Shown: piece by piece, positions 15,111 to 24,067 of the stretch
Position numbering within the stretch: the stretch's first letter is position 1
Layout: every line of letters begins with the position of its first letter
Origin: Paraphysoderma sedebokerense
Lineage: Eukaryota; Blastocladiomycota; Physodermatomycetes; Physodermatales; Physodermataceae
DNA length: 29,611 nucleotides
NCBI GenBank assembly: GCA_025602915.1
Contig: JAHLJZ010000143.1
Coordinates: 1 to 29,611 of the forward strand
Direction of reading: 5' to 3'
Notes under the pieces: generated by a model
Seen by the model: only the letters and a program-made list of their open reading frames with translations
Database searches by the model: none
Told to the model about the DNA's origin: nothing
Program-made: the position numbers and the translations under genes

Positions 15111-17634
15111 ATGGCTCCCATGTCCGCATCCTCCGCCCCTCCGCCGACAACACGGACCTCCACCGCCCCTACCTCGCACCAGTGGTCGGCGCTAGAAAAC
15201 TTGTTGCTGGCACAGGCAGTGTTCAAGTTTGGCGATGACAATTGGAATGCCGTTGCAAGGACCATTCGTTCGCATTCGCTATTAACATCTCCTCCAGAAC
15301 ATTTTGCACCCAAAGTATGTACTCGATTTGATATGCGAGAAAATTGTTGATCAGCCGTAGGCACGAATCCCTTCCTCAGTAACGCTTACTGACGCTTCCA
15401 ATGTGTGGATCCAGGCTTGCGCTACACAGTTTCAAAATCTTTATTCTCAAGTAGCAGATTACAAGTATGTTTGACCAAAAGTACTCCATAATTATTTCTT
15501 ATATTGTTATAATTAACATTTCGATCAATTAGTCCCGATGATCCTTATAACAAAATCACGAAAGGTTGGTGCCCGCGGTTTTTCCAGATAAAGCCGAAGA
15601 AGTATTTTACAAGATATCAACGAAATAACTAAATTCGTTCTTTAGGCGAGGGATCGGAAATGCCTCCATTAGTGAAATTGTGCCGACAGCTTTACTTTAA
15701 ACGGATCGAAGAATTGAAGCGGTTAATCCAGGAGGACGAAGTAAAATTTCGGTACATATTGGCAGACATATGTTACTAGAGAATCATCCATTAACTCATT
15801 GTTTTTAGCTCTTTACTCATTGAGATAGATGATATTAAAAATGGTAAATGGGATCACAAATTCGAGACCGCTTTAGAAGCCAGAAAAGATGCGTCACCAA
15901 AGAAACCAGCGGTTAGTCAGGAGGACTTTACGGAGGTTGAAGACTCGAATGTAGAAACCCCCTCCCAAGCATCCGATAATCGAGATACCGCTATGGATGT
16001 AGATTCTACCCAAGGGGTGTCCCGACCGGCTGAACCGGAGAATAACCTGAAACATCCTCGAAGTGTCCCTTCTCATCCTGTAATCCATCCACCTTCCTCT
16101 CCTGCCGCCAAATCTCCAGAACGTCCGACTACCCGCGCCCGACAGCGGACGCCGTCACTTTCACCGCCAACTGCCACAACAAAAGGATCTCCTGTATCTC
16201 AGCGTCGCAAGACAAGATCACGAACCACCTCATCGACATCTTCCCCCAAAGTTTCTGCATCTCTCCATCCACCACAACCCACTTCTAAAACCCGCTCAAA
16301 TTCAGAATCGCGGTCACCTTCTCCCCGACGTACGCGCGCTAGTTCTCAATCATCCCCTCTGATACGACAACCTTCATTACCCTCGCATCCTGAAGTAACA
16401 ACGACTGAGTCTGACCGTGAAGAAACGGAGAGAATGTACATAGATAATATGAATATGGAAACTCTGCCTGAAACAAAGTCAGAAATGGAGTCAGAGGCGG
16501 AAACCGAAGACTTCGTTTCTACAAGGCGAAGGTCAAGTTCTGCTCTAATGGGTTCGGAAGGATTCATGAAGAAGGAAAAGCGAAAGATGAAAGCCACGGA
16601 AACCGACATGGACGTGGATGATACGGTGAAACCAGAGCCTATGGACTATACCGGTTCACCGGGCCATCTAATCAGGAGGCATTCGGATTCAGACAGTGTG
16701 GCCAATAGCATGGATACTTATGAAAGTGGGACCGAAAGCACTGGTTAGTTTCTGTTCTTTTGATTATGCAGTTTGTAGCCTTTTCTGATTCAATCGGCTC
16801 AGATTCCGTATTTTCGACGTCTTCCGCAGTCAAAAAGAAGCCTACTGTAGCAAACAAGTCATGGCGCAAACTCATCTATCATGAGTGGGACCTTATCTCG
16901 AATCATCGACTAGGCCTCACATTCATGTCAAAATTGAAGAAAGACTCTTATCCTGGATTCTATGATGCGGTAAAAGAAGTACTCGACTTGAAGGGAATAA
17001 AAAGTCGTGTCCGAGACGGGGTATGTTATTTTTTACTCGGCTTTGCCCAGCTATTCTATGATCAAAGCTCACCATACCATCCCTTTGATCTTTGTTGCCG
17101 ATATAGACCGTAACGACAACGGACGAATTTCATCGGGATTTACTCCATCTTGTGTCGAATCACATTATGTTCTTTGACCCGGATGAAGATAGACATCTAG
17201 ATGCACAAGAATTCAGACAAGCAATAGACGAGGAAATGAAACGGTTCAAAACGACAGAGATGATGGCAGCCAGAAGAAGTGTAAGCGTACCACCCTTGTC
17301 ATCATCCGCATCATCAAGTCACCCCAATGCCTCCTCTGCTGCCCCACCGGCACCTCCTTCAAGAGTGGCTACTACCCCTCCTATTCCTTCACCTTCTTCC
17401 ACTGCCCACTCGCAACATAAGCCCGCCGGTGTGGCTTCCGCACTTGCGAAATCAAAATCAGTGATACCAAAGAATGTATTAGACGACGGGGAAATAAGTG
17501 AATTATCTGAACTAGAAAATGGTCAAAATAGCGGAAGCACAAGTGATGATGAGTTGGAGGTTGACGTGGAAGGGGATGGTTCGACTGAATCTGTAAGAAG
17601 TGGGGTTGGAAGAAACAAAAGGAGGAAGGTTTAA
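15111..17634 (+). CDS. BRD8/Bdc1-like bromodomain subunit of the NuA4 acetyltransferase
   Basis: Seven exons join in phase to 690 residues: 15111-15314, 15415-15464, 15533-15564, 15646-15751, 15809-16743, 16803-17020 and 17107-17634. The N-terminus has the BRD8-type SANT-like module (WSALENLLLAQAVFKFGDDNW, residues about 24-44) followed by CATQFQNLY and a helical segment RIEELKRLIQEDEVKFRSL. This matches the order in human BRD8. Residues about 180-440 are Ser/Pro/Arg-rich and disordered. A bromodomain-like fold spans about 458-555, with YPGFYDAVKEVLDLKGIKSR and DEFHRDLLHLVSNHIMFF. The C-terminus is disordered and ends in a basic NKRRKV, a possible nuclear signal. BRD8/Bdc1 is part of NuA4/TIP60, which acetylates histones H4 and H2A. 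The bromodomain looks atypical: the acetyl-lysine-binding Asn is not seen where expected. The first ATG of the exon is used; an alternative ATG lies three codons downstream. Confidence 0.85.
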
Positions 17635-17895
17635 AATAAGATGTACCAGTTATGTATAATATTCATTCAATCAGGGACATATGAGCACTGATAAAACTGG
17701 CAATTTACGCGGAACCAATTTTCATGCTAACTCCTTGAATGAATTGAGCAGGCCCCCTCCAGACCGGATTTAATAGTGATAAGGTAAAAAGAATGGAAAA
17801 ATAAAGGAGCGTAGGCAAAGTGGAGATCCAGGGCATCGATCCAGAGGACCTATGTACAACTGACCTGCTGGCCTGTCATTCTGTTTTTGACGAGT
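17635..17895. other. 3' flank of the BRD8-like gene up to the repeat border
   Basis: This contains the 3' UTR of the BRD8-like gene and unique sequence before the 5,858-bp repeat. AATAAA at 17800-17805 could be a distal poly(A) signal, 166 nt after the stop. An open frame starting with GTG at 17820 runs across the repeat border but shows no domain. The last unique base is 17895. Confidence 0.5.
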
Positions 17896-17900
17896 CAAGG

Positions 17901-18147
17901 TGTCGCGTCCAAATTCTCCCATTGCGCTTTTTGACAAGTCTTTCCCCCTCAGAAAACAACCACCAACACCGGAAAACTCTTTTTTTCCCTCTTTCTTTCC
18001 TTTCCTTCCTCCCTCCTAGTCTCGTAACATCATATTAACTCAATACAAATAATGTATGGCCAAGAATGAGTAGAATTACACTCTGAATCAACGTCAAATG
18101 GTCTTTTCCTTTCAGATGGTCAGTGCTCTTCGTCCGGGGGGAGTACT
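17901..18147. mobile_element. Probable Ty3/gypsy LTR-element fossil (copy 1)
   Basis: The segment begins TGTCGCGTCC, a typical start for fungal gypsy LTRs, just inside the unit border. It continues with a pyrimidine-rich LTR-like stretch to about 18047 and ends near a purine run (cggggggagtac, about 18134-18145) resembling a gypsy polypurine tract. No full coding region is present, so this is a short broken remnant. The age cannot be judged without a second family member. The family assignment rests on terminal motifs only. Confidence 0.35.
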
Positions 18148-18170
18148 TGAGTAGGTTAATGAGATATAGT

Positions 18171-18176
18171 TTTATT
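18171..18176 (-). terminator. Poly(A) signal of the recombinase gene (copy 1)
   Basis: AATAAA on the minus strand, 34 nt beyond the stop codon of the recombinase. It is duplicated at 24029-24034. Confidence 0.5.
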
Positions 18177-18209
18177 GCAGCGTTCCAAATTGATTACAGT
18201 TTTATATAT

Positions 18210-21200
18210 TTATGAAGCTTCTCCTTCCTCTTCCTCGGTCTCATCGCCATTTCCATCTCCAACTGGACCTTGCACGACATCCTCATTAAACCAGTCAATG
18301 ACTCGTTTAACCAGATCCATTATTGGGCCATCTGTACTCATAACCATTCTTTTTTTCTTTGAAGTGTTGTACGGTCCTCTACGTTTCCTTTTCTTTCCGC
18401 TTTCTTGCATATTGTTGCCGCCAACTGCAGCGTCGTCGTCTTCAATATTGTCTTCGACATCACCTTCAACTTGAGATGGAATCGGTATTTCCTCGTTCAG
18501 AAATGTTACCAACTTATTCCATGACATCGTTTTACGGTTAATACCACCAATCTGCTCGACTTTGCGCCATAACTTTTCCATATACTTGTACATATCTTCT
18601 GTTTGACCCTGATAATACTTTCGAACGACTTCCATATGTTCCAAAATGGTAGCGAACCTCTTGAAGTACTTACTACGAGAATTTCCAACTCGCCAAGAGG
18701 GTCCGAACGTTTCTTCCAACCATCTGATCGAGGGACCTTGTAGGATGACTTTCTTACCCTTACGCATCTCTTCAAACTGTCTGCCATTTTTCCACACGCC
18801 CCACAAGTATCTGAAATCTGCATCCTGCATCGAACTAAACGGAGGTGGCCCGTAGGATTCCCACAACATGTCTTTATTCGCGACAAATTTAGGATTGAGG
18901 ATGACGTCCCAGCCCGAGTCGGCAGCGAAACTAGATATTAAATTCATGGGTAAGGTATCGTACGCCATGTATATCTTCGCTGGAGGCATTTTCTTGGAAG
19001 TGGCTGTTTGGATGCTACTTAGAGTTTGGTGCACTTTCTCTCGAGTCATGGAGGACTTGTCTTCGGGTGATGGGCTCTCAACCACGCCGTGAATTATCAC
19101 GCCTTCTTCAGCGGAGGGGAGGGGAGAGTTGGAAGCTGTCGATGCCGACGATAGCGGCGGTTGTGTCACCCCTCCTTCGGCGGTTGAAGTGACTGAGGGT
19201 TGCGGAGACGGTTGATTCTTACGCCGTCTAGGTGTGATGTTTGGCGTGAAGTTGAATGTACCTGGCGACGACGATGGTGATTTCTGGACGATTGGAATTC
19301 CACGGTCGTCGACTTGAAAATTCAATTTTGATTTCGACATGGGGCGATAAGGTTGTCGGCTTGCAGAGGGGGATTGATATGGTGAACGGTACTTGTTTGT
19401 GTTAGATGGTGTAGCAGCTAGCGGTGAATAAATTTGCGGTCTTCGATGTTGAGGAAAGGGTGAATCCTCGCAGAATTCTGCTTGTCCAGCAGTGGTTACC
19501 CCTGCGGTCGAATTAAAAATTAAGTTAGCCGGATTGATTATCCGATTTCAGCTCTCTTTTAGATACCGTTGAAGGTGAACCCCACCCTTCCCAGTAATAG
19601 TTCCAACATCTCTTGCTGCTTTCTTTGTCCCTCCCTGATATCGTTCAATCCTTGATTGAGCTCACTCCGCAAACACCTCAATTGATCATTCAGCTTTGTG
19701 AATCCCTTTTTAACGGCCTCGTCGTTGATCTGCACATCGTCCACCGGCTCCGCCATCTTCGCCTGATACCAAGGTAGGTATTCCTCCTCGGCCCATTTTT
19801 GGACTTCGTTATCCCAGAATGGCAATTTAGAAAAGATGACGGATTTGGGGTTTTTCTCCGCTTGATTCGTTTTCTTAAATATGATGGCCCCGCACTGGAG
19901 AGAGTTCGAATGAGACAAACAACCCTAGCCGAAAGGCAACGTTGTGCAGCAAATACATACGATAAATAGGATGGGGCGATAATCACGAAGCATTTGTAAA
20001 AAAAGCATCGTTCCACGACTTTCAGCTGGTTTCTTTTTTTCCAATTCTGTAAGAGCGCTATCAACAAACGGAAATGCTTTTTCCAGAATTCTCGTCGGAA
20101 CGTACGCTCCGTCCAAATGCAATGGATAATATTTCTCATTCCTTCCGTATCCGGCGGAGGCTGTTACTTGCTGAAAGGAGAATATCAGCCGGGTATCGCG
20201 TCAGTGACAAGAATGGATAATGACAAATTATATAATTGAATTGAATAATTACCTCGAAAGGAACAGAATGAAGATAGTGGCCATTCATTATATTCGTGGC
20301 CCAATGCAAGCCGCGGGCAATTTGACCCTGGTCGACCCTATCAGTTATGTGAGTAATGTAGCACACGCAATGTATCCTCAATCGGGAATACGAATGTACC
20401 CTTTCTCCTCCAATTTCTGTGCTTGTCCAACCCGTCCGCCATGTAATTTCTTCGTCGAGACGACATTGGCTATTTCGAATATCCTGTTAAACTGTTTACT
20501 TTGCGATTCACCTTTTATAGCCTTTTCAGGATCCCTGCCGAAAAGGATTTTGATACCGTAGAAGGTTTCATTGTCAAGCCAATTAATCTTATCGGTCACA
20601 GCAGATTTGTAATAATCCAGAATCATGTGGAGATGGAGAAGCATCCAAAAGACAGGGCAAGTTATGGGATCCCTGTGTGGAATGAATACAGAATGTTTGG
20701 GCTTCGTGATCTGTTGATTCCTGTTAGAGGACTGCTGCATCAGTGCAAATTTACAAAACGGCTTACATCCTTCATCCATTTCGATTCAAGCATGATGGCC
20801 AACACTGCGTAGTCTATTTCCGTACGATCAGGGCTTCGAAGCGTGTACGGAAGGAACTGAATCATTCGCATTGCACGTAAATCGTCACTTCGATTGCCGG
20901 TGATATTGAGGTATATCCATGTGAAACAATCCCTTGTGACGCTCGGAACTGTTGGGATTTAAAGAATACTTTAGTACAACTTCAAACTGAAACTGTGCGC
21001 AGTCATTTCGCCACTTAGTACAAACATTGCCTCTTGTCCATGCAGGTGAAAAGAATCCGATTAATTTCATCGTCTGTGAGACGGGAATCCAAAATAGTGT
21101 TGCGGATAATATCCAGCGTCTTCGACCTTCCGTTAACAAATAACTGTGAGTTGACTGAAAGGAAGAACGTCAAATTAACTCGACTTACGTCGCACGACGC

Positions 21201-22460
21201 TTCATGTCTTTGTACATGTAATTCTGCATAAAGGTTTGTATTGCATGCGTGTAAGGATTGGGGGAATTCGCCATCGCTTCTACTGTGTTGCTCTGTTGCT
21301 TCCACCATCGGACAACAGCGAAGACGGCTTTTTTAATGGATGACTAGAACACGAAATAGTGAGCGAAAGTAAATAATATAATGAACGTAGAAACTTACAT
21401 AACTATATAATTCAAATACCACTTTTTCGCCTATCTTCCTCTGAACCCTGTGCTCCTCTAAGTCTTTACAGTACGCAGCAAGCTTAAATTCTGTAACATA
21501 TACATCGGCGAACTTGCGTTTCTGACAGAATCGAGTGAACTTCAACCGCTCATAAAATTGTGTTGATTTTCCCTTATCCCTTCGAACGGTTTCATAATCG
21601 TCATAGAAACTATTTTTCAATTCTTGCAATCTTTGTTCTCTCAAAATTTCTTTTTCTTCTTCACCCAGATTCTCGATTCCCTCATACCACCGATCTTCAT
21701 CTGTCAAGTCAACGTAATTTTCGGCTTCAGTATCTTCTGTATCAGGATCTGTGTCATCCTCTGAGGTTTCAAACTCTTCGTCTTCAGTTTCCCCTACTTG
21801 AAGATACTCCGGGTCATGTACTTTGTGGTTAAAGTCTTCGACATCCTCTCTGCACTGATCCATCAAGTCCGGGTCGTCAGCTTCATTCAATGTTTGAAAT
21901 CCAGGTGAATTTAAGACGTCTCTGAGGGAGCCTTCGCCTTCTTCGAGTTGCTGCGAAGTGGTTACTGCATTGGAGGATGGCTTGGGTTCGAAAATCCGGA
22001 ATGTAGTGGCCTTCTCGTAAGGAAGGGGTGAAATGTCCGTGGGAATATCCGATGAGTTGTCTGGAATGCAAGAAAAGCACACTCTAGCAGACGATTGCTC
22101 ATGCTTCTCATAAACATGCCCGCAGAAACTGTGAACCGGTTTCAAACATTGCCAACAGAAGTATTTGTTCCCGGTGTATTGTTTTGTTTTGATCGTAGGG
22201 AATTCGCATTTGGAATTTGGGCAAGTGTACTCTCTTTCGTGAGGAGAAACATGCATCTCTTCGAAAGTTGCCTGCGCTCTCTGTATTTGGGCGATAGTTA
22301 AAGGTGGAAGTTCAACTGCCGCCGACTCAACAGTCATATCACAATTCCTGAGCATTTTGCAGTGCTGATTTTCGTCAAAGTAGAAAGGCAAAACGAAAAT
22401 GGAGTAGGGGCAGAAGCCGGTTTTTGAGCTGCCGCGTACTTCCTGAATTGAATTTTTCAA
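18210..22460 (-). CDS. Crypton/Ndc10-type tyrosine recombinase with GCR1_C-like domain (copy 1)
   Basis: Nine exons join in phase to 1,241 residues: 22460-21399, 21343-21189, 21126-21026, 20948-20767, 20710-20400, 20337-20253, 20170-19961, 19894-19567 and 19501-18210. Domains in order: a Cys cluster (80, 85, 102, 105, 113, 128, 131) that is probably zinc-binding; an acidic Asp/Glu linker (about 190-270); and an Ndc10_II/Crypton catalytic domain (about 355-700) with Arg459 in TGNRSDDLR, PHRDPITCP at 511-519, His590/Arg593 in LHGGR, His615-Trp616 and Tyr625 in NGHYLHSVP. A coiled coil follows (about 750-800), and then a GCR1_C-like DNA-binding region (about 1036-1110: LWGVWKNG, GPSIRWLEETFGPSWR). 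Such enzymes cut and rejoin DNA through a 3'-phosphotyrosine and a Holliday junction; Cryptons move as DNA circles. The catalytic set looks whole. The weakest splices are the second intron (acceptor at 21127) and the fourth. An alternative start is the Met at residue 36. Confidence 0.83.
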
Positions 22461-22778
22461 GTTTAGGCTGCAGATTTGAGTGATTGCTCTCAGTATCCAT
22501 TTAAAAAATGCACGTTCATCATCAGAACGTTTGAAATTTAACCAAATAGGGGCTGGCGTTTCTGCTTAATTAATTGGTTGAGTATATTATGGACATTATC
22601 CATCCTGCATTAACAGAACGCGTCCAGTTACTAAATTCGATATCAATCTTAAACGGCATTGGCCGAATCTAGATTAAATTACATTGATGCTAGTTGCTAC
22701 TCAGTAGATAGCTGACATACAAAGATGTAAATTGGTCGTTTGCTTCTGATAATTTTGTCACTCAGGTCTCGTTGGTTC
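22461..22778. promoter_or_regulatory. Divergent promoter between recombinase and resolvase (copy 1)
   Basis: 318 bp separate the two start codons. ACGCGT, the MluI cell-cycle box bound by MBF in fungi, lies at 22618-22623. An AT-rich palindromic taattaatt lies near 22568. If used, these would tie both genes to the same promoter, perhaps with S-phase expression. A single hexamer is weak evidence. The same region recurs at 28319-28636. Confidence 0.35.
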
Positions 22779-23753
22779 ATGTCCTTCTTTCAAGGCCGCC
22801 AAAAACGGGCAATGTCCGAAATCTCATACGATTCCGAAATTGAAATTGTCAATGTCAAAATATGCGTGAATCTCGTAAGCGATTCGGAAGAAGAAACCGA
22901 CTGTGGTCAGGAAAGTACAGATAGAATTTGTGCGTCACCGTCTGCAGTTAAAACTTCTCAAAGTATCGGGGCGGCCGATTTGCCTAAAGAGATAAACGAA
23001 GTCCAGAAGTCTTCAAGGTATGCTACAGCGTAATTCATGCTTTCATCTAGAAACAGTGGAATCATTGTGTAGTTTTGAGTGCATTTCGGCTGACAACATA
23101 GAAGTTCAAAAGTGATTCATCGCTCTCCGATTCCCGCCGTCACGTCGTCTGCTTCAAATTCTAATACGAAGCCGGATTTGCCTACTCTCCCAGAAAACCA
23201 CAGCTCACACGACTCCAGCAGCATCTCCAACTGCCTTGTAACTAAGCATGCCGGCGTCGACAGTGAGGAGCACCCGGATCTGCAATGTGAGCCCGGCCTA
23301 ATGACAACCGAAAATACGGAGTTATGGTGATCATCTTCGTGTTCCAGTCTTAAGTTCTGTCTTGAATTTGCTCAACATATGTTTATCAAACTAATAGGGT
23401 GCGTTCGCTTGGAAAAGCTGAAATGCTTCGAATTTTATCCGAATGCGGTCTTTCAAAGCGTTCCACAAAGATTGAGGCAGCTCGGGCTCTTTATAAAATT
23501 ACGGGACCGTACAAGTACGCTGTAAGTATCGACATTGGTACGGTGAACTTCGCGTACACTACGTGCGACTTGCGAAAGGAAGCTATAATTGCATGGAAGA
23601 AAATCCGAATTGATGAAAAATTGAATCTCGAGAAGTACGCAGCGAAAATGAAGCATATAATTGACCAAATCGCTCCCGATGGTGAACTGGACGATATTAT
23701 CTTTGTTGTGGAAACACAACCAACGAAAACAGATGTGCGCAGAACAGTTTTGG
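22779..23753 (+). CDS. RNase-H-fold Holliday-junction resolvase, Cce1/Ydc2 or A22 type, 3' end missing (copy 1)
   Basis: Exons 22779-23017, 23102-23326 and 23398 onward join in phase to about 273 residues before the repeat border. The first 155 or so residues are acidic and Ser-rich, with a SUMO-interacting-motif-like VNLVSDSEEE. Next is a SAP-like helix pair (KAEMLRILSECGLSKRSTKI), then the first half of the nuclease: SIDIGTVNFAY with the first catalytic Asp, and FVVETQP with the catalytic Glu. The family's two C-terminal Asp residues are absent, because the frame crosses into the next unit and ends after about 47 unrelated codons at 23896. Cce1/Ydc2 resolves four-way junctions in fungal mitochondria; the A22 type does so for poxvirus genomes. 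Whether this is a host gene or element cargo cannot be decided here. It is divergent from the recombinase. Confidence 0.62.
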
Positions 23754-23758
23754 CAAGG

Positions 23759-24005
23759 TGTCGCGTCCAAATTCTCCCATTGCGCTTTTTGACAAGTCTT
23801 TCCCCCTCAGAAAACAACCACCAACACCGGAAAACTCTTTTTTTCCCTCTTTCTTTCCTTTCCTTCCTCCCTCCTAGTCTCGTAACATCATATTAACTCA
23901 ATACAAATAATGTATGGCCAAGAATGAGTAGAATTACACTCTGAATCAACGTCAAATGGTCTTTTCCTTTCAGATGGTCAGTGCTCTTCGTCCGGGGGGA
24001 GTACT
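23759..24005. mobile_element. Probable Ty3/gypsy LTR-element fossil (copy 2)
   Basis: Second copy of the LTR-like remnant described at 17901. Here it directly follows the truncated resolvase gene. The same five bases (caagg) precede it in both places. That would suit a shared insertion site or repeat border rather than two independent insertions. Confidence 0.35.
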
Positions 24006-24067
24006 TGAGTAGGTTAATGAGATATAGTTTTATTGCAGCGTTCCAAATTGATTACAGTTTTATATAT

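Larger units (their letters stand above)
17896..23753 (+). repeat. Tandem repeat unit, copy 1 (5,858 bp)
   Basis: Sequence from 17896 onward recurs base for base from 23754 onward, an offset of 5,858. Base 17895 (t) differs from 23753 (g), which fixes the left border. The junction reads ttttgg followed by caaggtgtcgcg, whereas the left flank reads acgagt followed by caaggtgtcgcg. The unit contains an LTR-like fossil, a whole tyrosine recombinase gene and a truncated resolvase gene. Every translated frame in it has an identical partner in copy 2. Confidence 0.95.

Noticed and set aside
17160-17220. EF-hand-like loop DPDEDRHLDAQEF in the BRD8-like protein
   Set aside because: The spacing fits a calcium loop except for Arg in place of the conserved Gly. 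It falls exactly on the BC loop and last helix of the bromodomain when aligned to BRD8, and there is no partner EF-hand.
17820-18038. GTG-initiated frame that crosses the repeat border
   Set aside because: It has no ATG and no domain, and its second half is the pyrimidine-rich LTR-like stretch, which also forms the tail of the truncated resolvase frame.
18175-18474. Plus-strand frame of 99 codons and other plus frames inside the recombinase gene
   Set aside because: They are Ser/Pro-rich shadows of the minus-strand acidic and Ser-rich coding exons, duplicated only because the whole unit is.
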